Position numbers and translations under genes: made by a program. From Vallitaleaceae bacterium (GTDB lineage Bacteria; Bacillota; Clostridia; Lachnospirales; Vallitaleaceae), in the NCBI GenBank assembly GCA_027858555.1, contig JAQICP010000266.1, forward strand, positions 1-6,747: 6,747 nucleotides of DNA, given 5' to 3'. The stretch's first letter is position 1; the number at the start of each line of letters is the position of its first letter. Under the pieces are notes generated by a model, which was not told the DNA's origin, ran no database searches, and saw nothing but the letters and a program-made list of their open reading frames with translations. Shown here piece after piece: positions 1 through 5,867 of the stretch.

Positions 1-1159
1 CATTAGCAGTCAGTACCCTTCGAAGCACTTCTTCCATGCTTGACTTCTTAACTTCAGGGAGCAATACCAAAAATTGGTGTTCATTCCACCTTGTTAATGT
101 ATCACCTTTTCGTAGATGCTCCATCAAATGTCTTTTTAAGTGATTAGCTCTGAGTACTATTTGTGAATGCGTATCATCCTTATTATTCGCCACAGTTAGT
201 ACCCCGATACTAAAATCAGCACCGGTCCGCTCGCTTCTTCTACGTTCTAATTTATATATTGCCTTAAACGCTTCGGCCTCACAGAAAAAAGCATTTTCTA
301 TAAACAATTCAGGTTCCAATATATCGTTCAAAGTATCTTCAGAGAAAACCTCGTCTTTAGATAGCAACAATTTTTTATGCATAAGTTTCATCTGAGGAGA
401 TGGTTTAACACTCATTTCTTTATCATAAAACGCAGTAATGTGAGCATAGTGATTTAGTGCTTGTCTTTGTTCACCATTCATATACATGGCTTCCATCAGA
501 TTAATATGAAACATCTCTTCATATATATCTATTAGAATAGCCCTATGGCACAACTTAATTATTTCATCGTAGTCTTCTTTTAACTTTAGTAGATTGATTG
601 CACTATACATAGCTTTTAAAAATAAGCGTCTGTATTGATTTCTTATGGGAAGCACCCAATAATGACCTACACATTCAGGTAGATAATCACCAGTATATAA
701 GTCTAGTGCCTTTAGATAATTTGCAAGTGCTTCGTCAGGATTAGCTTCAACTAGATGGTCACCTTGATTAAGGCGGTCTTCAAAAACATCAACATCAAGG
801 CGTATATCTAATTGGGGATTCCATCTATAATACCCGTTAATATATAATAATGTTCTTTGTTCTTCGCTAACTTGGTCTTCTTCTAGAACCTGTCTAAGTC
901 TATGCATCTGCATTCGCAATGTGCTTTTAGGATCAGTGTAATTTTCTGATACCCATAAATGATCCAAAAGAGCCTCTGGTGTAAATGCCTTCTCACGAAA
1001 TGATAGCATGAATTTATAAAGTTCCCATATTTTTTTTGCAGAGGAAGTCTGTGCAATTAAAGAATTGCTATCTTTAATCACATCAAATGTGCCTAGAGTG
1101 ACTATGACGTATTGGTGTGAACTATAATCTTCTATATCCGTTACCTTATATTCGGCCAT
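1..1159 (-). CDS. BTAD-family transcriptional regulator with degenerate GGDEF-like C-terminus (3' end outside window)
   Basis: The frame is open from ATG 1159-1157 to the window edge: 386 codons with no stop, so the C-terminus is missing. I chose this start because AGGAGG (1170-1165) lies 5 bases upstream. Residues about 16-115 look like an OmpR/SARP-type winged helix, with an N-terminal strand containing TLGTFDV, a helix-turn-helix around 58-92 and a final hairpin near LLYINGYYRW. Residues about 122-265 are helical and match the bacterial transcriptional activator domain, a TPR-like fold (ALDLYTGDYLPE at 151-162; EEMFHINLMEAMYMNGEQRQAL at about 214-234). Residues about 285-386 resemble the start and core of a GGDEF domain (FKAIYKLERRRSERTG, then KGDTLTRW and FLVLLPEV), but the signature itself reads NEHQF at 359-363, so cyclase activity is unlikely. 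By family it should be a cytoplasmic DNA-binding regulator, with the C-terminal part possibly sensing a ligand. Its targets cannot be seen. It has its own promoter and is separated from cheW by a terminator. Confidence 0.82.
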   Translation of the reverse strand, partial: MAEYKVTDIEDYSSHQYVIVTLGTFDVIKDSNSLIAQTSSAKKIWELYKFMLSFREKAFTPEALLDHLWVSENYTDPKSTLRMQMHRLRQVLEEDQVSEEQRTLLYINGYYRWNPQLDIRLDVDVFEDRLNQGDHLVEANPDEALANYLKALDLYTGDYLPECVGHYWVLPIRNQYRRLFLKAMYSAINLLKLKEDYDEIIKLCHRAILIDIYEEMFHINLMEAMYMNGEQRQALNHYAHITAFYDKEMSVKPSPQMKLMHKKLLLSKDEVFSEDTLNDILEPELFIENAFFCEAEAFKAIYKLERRRSERTGADFSIGVLTVANNKDDTHSQIVLRANHLKRHLMEHLRKGDTLTRWNEHQFLVLLPEVKKSSMEEVLRRVLTAN

Positions 1160-1189
1160 ATTAACCTCCTAATAAAATCCCTTAATATA

Positions 1190-1218
1190 ATTATGACCAT
1201 GTTCACGACTTTTGTCTA
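1190..1218 (-). promoter_or_regulatory. Sigma-A-like promoter of the BTAD regulator
   Basis: Read on the minus strand, a -35 box TAGACA (1218-1213) and a -10 box CATAAT (1195-1190) are separated by exactly 17 bases. Each matches the sigma-A consensus at 5 of 6 positions. Transcription would start about 25 bases upstream of the ATG, leaving room for the AGGAGG ribosome binding site at 1170-1165. The promoter lies downstream of the cheW terminator, which supports the regulator being its own transcription unit. Confidence 0.6.
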
Positions 1219-1246
1219 GCGAAATAGTGGCTTTTTATATGCCTGT

Positions 1247-1268
1247 CCATGTATATTGCCATATATGG
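1247..1268. repeat. Short direct repeat and palindrome upstream of the regulator promoter
   Basis: CCATGTATA (1247-1255) and CCATATATG (1259-1267) form a near-direct repeat with a 12-base period. The second copy lies in a perfect palindrome, CCATATATGG (1259-1268). It sits about 30-50 bases upstream of the -35 box of the BTAD regulator and before the cheW terminator hairpin. This position would suit an activator or autoregulatory site, but in AT-rich DNA such a short motif can occur by chance. Confidence 0.25.
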
Positions 1269-1273
1269 GCACT

Positions 1274-1301
1274 AAAAAGGAGACAAGTTACCTTGTCTCC
1301 T
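1274..1301 (-). terminator. Intrinsic terminator of the secA-prfB-cheW operon
   Basis: On the minus strand, AGGAGACAAG (1301-1292) and CTTGTCTCCT (1287-1278) form a perfect 10-bp stem around a 4-base loop GTAA, followed directly by a T run (1278-1274). It begins about 8 bases after the cheW stop codon. The other strand has no T run after the stem, so the terminator should work only in the cheW direction. Confidence 0.85.
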
Positions 1302-1309
1302 AGATTACA

Positions 1310-1780
1310 TTACTTAGTTGTTACTGTTTCAACCGCTTTACCAAGTGATATCTTCTCTTCATCATCAATTAGTAATTTGACATCAACTAAAACAATCATC
1401 CTTTTGTCAACTTTAGCAATACTCTTTATATATCTTCTATCGATTCCTGCTACAAGTTTAGGTACCACTTCAATTAGTTCTTCTTCAATATTAAGAATCT
1501 CTGATACCGAATCAACTAGTAAGCCGACTTTAATATCATCAGTCATAGCAACAATAATTCTAGTTTCTTCATCATACTCTTTTATAGGCAAGTTAAATTT
1601 CTTTCTAAGGCTGACAATTGGTAGAACCTCTCCACGTAAATTAATCATACCTTCAATATAATCAGGTGAATTAGGAACTTTAACCACCTCTTGATACTTC
1701 TCGATACCATTAACTTTAACAATATCTAGTCCATACTCTTCTTTGTCCAAATTAAATACAACTTGTTGTAGAACTGCCAT
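1310..1780 (-). CDS. cheW: CheW-like chemotaxis coupling protein
   Basis: The 156-residue product is about the usual length for a single-domain CheW and is made almost entirely of that domain. CheW is a cytoplasmic adaptor that links chemoreceptor tips to the histidine kinase CheA in the signalling array. Visible family features are the N-terminal strand LQQVVFNLDKEEYGLDI (4-20), the hallmark NLRGEVLPIVSLRKKF (47-62, with the conserved Arg49), and the later strands RIIVAMTDDIKVGLLVDSVSEIL (about 74-96) and MIVLVDVKLLI (128-138). There is no response-regulator domain, so it is CheW and not CheV, and it lacks the kinase parts of CheA. ATG 1780-1778 has a strong AAGGAGG (1794-1788) 7 bases upstream. 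The gene starts 26 bases after the prfB stop with no terminator between them, so it should be co-transcribed with secA and prfB. No cheA or other che gene is visible here. The divergent receptor at 5868 is a plausible partner. Confidence 0.95.
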   Translation of the reverse strand: MAVLQQVVFNLDKEEYGLDIVKVNGIEKYQEVVKVPNSPDYIEGMINLRGEVLPIVSLRKKFNLPIKEYDEETRIIVAMTDDIKVGLLVDSVSEILNIEEELIEVVPKLVAGIDRRYIKSIAKVDKRMIVLVDVKLLIDDEEKISLGKAVETVTTK

Positions 1781-1806
1781 CTGACTTCCTCCTTAGAAAT
1801 TATACC

Positions 1807-2917
1807 TTATTTTTTTGAAGTGATCCAATTCAAATACGCATTCATAAAAGCATCTATATCGCCATCCATTACGGCCTGGACATTGCCCTTTTCTTCGTTA
1901 GTTCGATGATCTTTAACCATACTATAAGGATGCATGACATATGATCTAATCTGACTCCCCCAACTATTATCCTTGACTTCACCACGAATATCTTGGAGTT
2001 TATTTAATCTTTCTTGTTCTCGAATTTCAGCTAATGCAGACCTAAGCATCTTCATCGCTTGATCTTTATTTTTATGCTGAGACCGCTCGTTTTGGCATTG
2101 CACCACAGTATTAGTTTCAAGGTGCGTTATTCTTATGGCCGAATCTGTTTTATTGATATGTTGTCCACCAGCGCCACTTGCTCTAAAGGTATCAATCCGA
2201 ATGTCTTCATCTTTAATCTCTATTGCGGCCTCATCTGTTACCTCTGGCATCACATCACAAGAAGCAAATGATGTATGTCTCCTGCCTGCTGAATCAAATG
2301 GCGATATTCTCACCAATCTATGAATACCTTTTTCTGATTTTAGATAACCGTATGCATTCACACCTGTAATCGTACAGGTAATAGATTTAATGCCAGCTTC
2401 GTCGCCGTCAAGCATATCTAATACCTCTAGGGTGAAGCCTTTACGATCAACCCATCTGGCATACATTCTATATAGCATGCTTACCCAATCACAGGACTCA
2501 GTGCCACCAGCACCAGCATGTAATGAAATTATAGCATTATTAGTATCGTATATGCCTGATAACAAGGTCGCTATTCTTAGTTCTTCATAACTCTTATAGA
2601 AATCTTCCATATTCCCCAGTAACTCCTGGGCTAGTGAATCGTCTTCCTCTTCAATCACCATATCGATATATTCAATCATGCTGTCGTAGGTGTTTTTGAG
2701 GGTTTCAAAACTTTCTATCTTGGTTTGTAATTCTTTGATTCTTTTTAATATGGTAGTAGAATTTTCTTGGTTATCCCAAAATTCTACTTGTGAAACTTGT
2801 ACTTCCAAGTTCTCTAGTTCTATTTTAGCATCTTTCAAGTCAAAGTGAAACACCCATTTCAGATATTTTACGTTCATATGAACTTAGCTTTTGCTTGCTT
2901 TGCTCTAGTTCTAACAC
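1807..2917 (-). CDS. prfB: Peptide chain release factor 2 (RF2), expressed by +1 programmed frameshift
   Basis: RF2 recognises UGA and UAA in the ribosomal A site and triggers hydrolysis of peptidyl-tRNA. The coding sequence is in two frames: GTG 2917-2915 through CTT 2845-2843 (25 codons), then T2842 is skipped and reading resumes at GAC 2841-2839, ending at TAA 1809-1807. The joined product is 369 residues (E. coli RF2 is 365). The stop-recognition motif SPF is at 205-207 and the catalytic GGQ at 250-252 within SGAGGQHINKTDSAIRITH. SPF, rather than the PxT of RF1, identifies RF2. The N-terminal part up to about residue 120 is helical, as expected. GTG is the start because TAA lies directly before it in frame and AAGGAG is 7 bases upstream. 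An ATG at 2877 in the main frame would give 12 unrelated residues (MNVKYLKWVFHF) and lose the regulatory leader. The gene lies 29 bases after secA and 26 before cheW. Confidence 0.97.
2839..2845 (-). promoter_or_regulatory. prfB +1 programmed frameshift site CTT-TGA-C
   Basis: On the minus strand the sequence CTTTGAC places an in-frame TGA at codon 26 of the GTG frame. This is the classic RF2 autoregulatory slippery site: when RF2 is scarce, the ribosome pauses at UGA, tRNA-Leu slips from CUU to UUU, and the full-length protein is made; when RF2 is plentiful, a 25-residue peptide terminates. The upstream Shine-Dalgarno-like stimulator is poor here. The best match is GGGTG (2855-2851), ending 5 bases before CTT, whereas E. 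coli has AGGGGG ending 3 bases before it. Confidence 0.95.
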
Positions 2918-2924
2918 TTAATCA

Positions 2925-2930
2925 CTCCTT
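2925..2930 (-). promoter_or_regulatory. Ribosome binding site fixing the prfB GTG start
   Basis: AAGGAG on the minus strand is followed by 7 bases and then GTG (2917-2915). An in-frame TAA immediately precedes the GTG, and no ATG occurs in that frame before residue 21. This site therefore fixes the true prfB start and shows the gene begins upstream of the ATG at 2877. It lies in the 29-base gap after the secA stop. Confidence 0.85.
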
Positions 2931-2946
2931 ACTTAACTGTCCTGAA

Positions 2947-5523
2947 TTATCGTCCGCAACACTGCTTGTACTTCTTACCACTACCACATGGACATGGTTC
3001 ATTACGCCCAACTTTTCTTTCTTTTCTTACTACTGGGGCTTTTACAGAATTGTCTTGCCCTCTGTTCGTACTAATATTTTTCGCTACTCTTTCCCGTTCA
3101 ATCTTTTTAGCTGTTGGATAACCGTATAACGCTCTTACGGTCGTCTCTTGAATGCTAATGGTCATATCATCAAACATATCATAACCCATAAACTTATATT
3201 CAACAAGTGGGTCTCTTTGTGCATAAGCTCGAAGGCCAACACCTTGACGCATCTGGTCCATATTATCAATATGATCCATCCACTTTTGATCAATTACTTT
3301 AAGCAGTATAACACGTTCAGCTTCACGAATACGTTCCATTTCACCGAATTCAAGCTCTTTCTCTGCATATAATTCTAAAGCTCTTTCATATAAATACTCA
3401 ATAAACGCTAACCTGGTCATGTCGTCTCGTTCTTCTTCAGACATATCAAAAGAGTGTATAGGTATCATTTTGCTTAAACTTTCTCTAAGACCATTGATAT
3501 CCCACTCATCTAGCTCATCCAACCCATTGGAATGGGTATTGACAACTCGCTCGATAATGTCGCGAATCATACCAAGAATAACACCTTTCATCTCGTCACC
3601 ACTTAATACTTTTTTACGTTCATCGTATATGATCTCACGTTGTTCATTCATAACTTGGTCGTAATCCAATAATCTTTTACGAATACCAAAGTTGTTACCT
3701 TCTACTTTTTTCTGGGCATTTTCTATAGCATTGGATAGAATTCCCGCTGCAATTGGTTGCCCTTCAGGTAAGCCTAATCTTTCAATCGTGTACTTCATTC
3801 TTTCAGATCCAAATAAGCGCATCAACTCATCGTCTAGTGAGATATAAAATATGGATTCACCTGGATCACCTTGACGACCGGCACGACCTCTTAACTGATT
3901 ATCTATACGTCTAGACTCATGTCTCTCGGTTCCTACTATTAATAGTCCCCCTACTTCTACAACACCCTCGCCTAATTTAATGTCCGTACCACGACCAGCC
4001 ATATTGGTTGCAATTGTAACCGCACCATATTGACCAGCAGCACTGACAATCTCAGCTTCTCGTTCATGATATTTTGCGTTAAGTACTTTATGAGGCACGC
4101 CTTTTTTACGTAATCTTCGGCTTAACTCTTCTGATCCATCTATGGTAATCGTACCTACAAGTACAGGTTGACCTTTGCTATGGGCTATCGCCACATCTTC
4201 AACTATTGCTACGAGCTTTTCTTCATGGGACTTATATACCACATCTTCACGGTCTTTTCTTACAATAGGCATATTAGTAGGTATGGCAACAACATCCATG
4301 CCGTAGATATCTCTAAACTCTTCTTCTTCTGTGAGTGCAGTACCTGTCATACCTGATTTCTTAGCATATCTATTAAAATAATTTTGAAATGTTATCGTTG
4401 CAAGTGTCTTGCTCTCTCGCTTAACATGCACTTGTTCTTTTGCTTCTATGGCTTGATGCAAACCATTGGAATAACGTCTACCCTGCATCAAACGGCCAGT
4501 GAACTCATCTACGATGACGATTTCGTCATCATTAACAACGTAATCTTTATCCTTGTGCATCGTGTGATGCGCTTTTAGGGCTAATAGAACATGATGTTGA
4601 ATCTCCATGTTTTCTGGATCCGCTAAATTCTCTAGCATGAAAAACGCTTCAACTTTTGTAACACCTTCTTCAGTTAAAGTAACTGATTTGGTTTTTTCAT
4701 CTACTACGAAATCGCCTTCTTCTTCAATCTCTTCATTAAGAAGGGCGCTTAGTTTTGACATTTCACCTATGACACGTCCTTTTCTAAGACGTTTCGATAA
4801 CATGTCTGCTTGTTGGTAAAGGTGTGTTGATTTGGAACTTGAGCCTGATATGATCAGTGGCGTCCTCGCCTCATCGACTAAAACAGAGTCAACCTCGTCA
4901 ATAACAGCATAGTTCAAATCTCTTTGAGACATCTCATGCTGATAAATAACCATGTTATCCCTAAGATAATCAAAACCGAATTCATTATTAGTACCATATG
5001 TAATGTCTGCCAAATAAGCAGCCTTACGTTCTTTTTTCTCAATGCCATTAACTAAAACACCAACAGATAATCCTAAAAATTGGTACACCTCGCCCATCCA
5101 CTCTGCATCCCGGCTTGCAAGGTAATCATTAACTGTTACAACATGAACCCCTTTGCCTTCTAATGCATTAAGATACACGGTTAATGTTGCCACCAAAGTT
5201 TTACCTTCACCAGTTCTCATCTCGGCAATTCTACCTTGGTGAAGAATGATACCACCAATCAACTGGACCCTGTAATGCTTCATGTCCATGACACGCCATG
5301 CTGCTTCCCTGACAGTGGCAAATGCTTCTACTAAAATGTCATCAAGTGTCTCACCGTTTTTTAGCCTGACTTTAAACTCATCTGTCTTGCCCTTTAGTTG
5401 TTCATCCGACAGATGTTCTCTACTATATGATTCTTCTAATGCATCAATGGCATCAACTATCGAAATAATCCTTTTGATTTCTCTATCACTATGTGTTCCA
5501 AATATTTTCTCTAAAAAAGACAT
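2947..5523 (-). CDS. secA: Preprotein translocase ATPase SecA
   Basis: SecA is the peripheral motor ATPase that pushes unfolded preproteins through the SecYEG channel. The 858-residue product is full length (B. subtilis SecA is 841). Visible motifs are Walker A MRTGEGKT (102-109), Walker B VIDEVDSVLVDEARTPLIISG (207-227), the preprotein-binding region with VDEFTGRLMQGRRYSNGLHQAIEAKE (338-363), SGMTGT (390-395), TNMAGRGTDIKLGEG (506-520), and GTERHESRRIDNQLRGRAGRQGDPGE (531-556). The helical wing and scaffold follow (DYDQVMNEQRE 620-630; KWMDHIDNMDQMRQGVGLRAYAQRDPLVEYK 747-777). The C-terminal zinc-binding SEC-C tail has cysteines 844, 846, 855 and 856. A charged insertion at about 246-272 precedes FVVDEKTKSVTLTEEG. 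ATG 5523-5521 has AGAAGGTG (5536-5529) 5 bases upstream. It is the first gene of the operon with prfB and cheW. The hpf gene often found before secA in Firmicutes is not directly upstream. Confidence 0.98.
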   Translation of the reverse strand: MSFLEKIFGTHSDREIKRIISIVDAIDALEESYSREHLSDEQLKGKTDEFKVRLKNGETLDDILVEAFATVREAAWRVMDMKHYRVQLIGGIILHQGRIAEMRTGEGKTLVATLTVYLNALEGKGVHVVTVNDYLASRDAEWMGEVYQFLGLSVGVLVNGIEKKERKAAYLADITYGTNNEFGFDYLRDNMVIYQHEMSQRDLNYAVIDEVDSVLVDEARTPLIISGSSSKSTHLYQQADMLSKRLRKGRVIGEMSKLSALLNEEIEEEGDFVVDEKTKSVTLTEEGVTKVEAFFMLENLADPENMEIQHHVLLALKAHHTMHKDKDYVVNDDEIVIVDEFTGRLMQGRRYSNGLHQAIEAKEQVHVKRESKTLATITFQNYFNRYAKKSGMTGTALTEEEEFRDIYGMDVVAIPTNMPIVRKDREDVVYKSHEEKLVAIVEDVAIAHSKGQPVLVGTITIDGSEELSRRLRKKGVPHKVLNAKYHEREAEIVSAAGQYGAVTIATNMAGRGTDIKLGEGVVEVGGLLIVGTERHESRRIDNQLRGRAGRQGDPGESIFYISLDDELMRLFGSERMKYTIERLGLPEGQPIAAGILSNAIENAQKKVEGNNFGIRKRLLDYDQVMNEQREIIYDERKKVLSGDEMKGVILGMIRDIIERVVNTHSNGLDELDEWDINGLRESLSKMIPIHSFDMSEEERDDMTRLAFIEYLYERALELYAEKELEFGEMERIREAERVILLKVIDQKWMDHIDNMDQMRQGVGLRAYAQRDPLVEYKFMGYDMFDDMTISIQETTVRALYGYPTAKKIERERVAKNISTNRGQDNSVKAPVVRKERKVGRNEPCPCGSGKKYKQCCGR

Positions 5524-5565
5524 GTGCCCACCTTCTCAATTCTAATTTTCTCTTTACATTAGTAT

Positions 5566-5594
5566 ATTCTACCATTATAGATGCTTCATATCAA
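5566..5594 (-). promoter_or_regulatory. Sigma-A-like promoter of secA
   Basis: On the minus strand, -35 TTGATA (5594-5589) and -10 TAGAAT (5571-5566) are 17 bases apart, each with 5 of 6 consensus matches. The start point would lie near 5560, giving a leader of about 35 bases with the AGAAGGTG ribosome binding site. A perfect TATAAT (5579-5574) also occurs within the spacer but lacks a good -35. A weaker upstream pair, TTGTAA (5674-5669) with TATTAT (5651-5646), also 17 bases apart, could be a second promoter. Confidence 0.6.
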
Positions 5595-5781
5595 TAAAGA
5601 GTTTCTAGGTCCATTATATTCATAACCTTTTAAACCAATGAAAAAATAATATTAAAATTCTATAATCTTTACAAAAAACAATTATTACCTGCTAAAAGTT
5701 ATTGTAGACCCCATACATAAGGACTATTACATGGAAAACTAGCATTTTTTTCCTATGGCGCTATATCATAATATCATAATA
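5595..5781. other. Core of the divergent secA / receptor intergenic region
   Basis: The non-coding gap between the two divergent starts spans 5524-5867 (344 bases), and this is its middle part. It is very AT-rich and I see no open frame with a ribosome binding site, no tRNA-like fold and no riboswitch consensus. It holds a weak possible second secA promoter (5646-5674, minus strand), a weak interrupted hairpin (5730-5757: CATGGAAAA pairing with TTTTCC and ATG around a bulged T), and an 8-base tandem repeat at its right end. Confidence 0.6.
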
Positions 5782-5782
5782 T
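5763..5782 (+). repeat. Tandem 8-bp repeat next to the receptor promoter
   Basis: ATATCATA occurs twice in tandem (5763-5770, 5771-5778) followed by a half copy ATAT (5779-5782). The array abuts the -35 box of the receptor gene. Phasing of 8 bases is not a helical turn, so cooperative same-face binding is not obvious. It could be a simple slippage repeat in AT-rich DNA or an operator-like element. Confidence 0.45.
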
Positions 5783-5810
5783 TGTTTGGCTAATTATATT
5801 ATGTTATACT
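5782..5810 (+). promoter_or_regulatory. Sigma-A-like promoter of the receptor gene
   Basis: -35 TTGTTT (5782-5787, only 3 of 6 matches) and -10 TATACT (5805-5810, 5 of 6) are 17 bases apart, about 58 bases upstream of the ATG at 5868. No convincing flagellar sigma-D type promoter (TAAA, then GCCGATAA) was found. Confidence 0.5.
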
Positions 5811-5867
5811 TAACTATATTTATTAAGGAGAAAAGGCATAAAAATACTATTGAAATGGGGAACTAAT

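Larger units (their letters stand above)
1274..5594 (-). other. secA-prfB-cheW transcription unit
   Basis: The three genes run on one strand with gaps of 29 bases (secA-prfB) and 26 bases (prfB-cheW). I see no hairpin with a T run in either gap. A sigma-A-like promoter precedes secA and an intrinsic terminator follows cheW. The simplest reading is one tricistronic message. Internal promoters inside secA or prfB cannot be excluded by eye. Confidence 0.75.

Noticed and set aside
1212..1661. 149-codon plus-strand open frame
   Set aside because: It lies largely antisense to cheW, is rich in Ser/Ile/Thr as expected from a shadow frame, resembles no known family, and runs through the cheW terminator hairpin.
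1807..2877. prfB starting at ATG 2877 without frameshift
   Set aside because: The first 12 residues do not resemble RF2, there is no ribosome binding site at proper spacing, and the CTT-TGA-C site with a GTG start 72 bases before it explains the gene fully.
2845..3129. 94-codon plus-strand open frame across the prfB-secA junction
   Set aside because: It is antisense to the prfB 5' end and the secA 3' end, both of which are certain, and it has no ribosome binding site or recognisable product.
5693..5720. Sigma-D (flagellar) type promoter for the receptor, TAAA then ATACATAA
   Set aside because: Only about 4 of 8 positions match the downstream element and the spacing is one base too long. The sigma-A-like pair at 5782-5810 is closer to the gene.
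5730..5757. Hairpin as a terminator or riboswitch
   Set aside because: The stem is mostly A-T with a bulge and no following T run. It lies upstream of the receptor promoter and not in a leader, and matches no riboswitch consensus I know.
5811..5867. Cyclic-di-GMP riboswitch in the receptor leader
   Set aside because: The leader is only about 55 bases and lacks the conserved riboswitch core, so it is too short to hold one.
5850..5867. Upstream in-frame TTG start for the receptor
   Set aside because: It would add LKWGTN before the normal MKKLGTKIM signal-anchor start, and the AAGGAG at 5825-5830 is about 19 bases away, too far to direct it.
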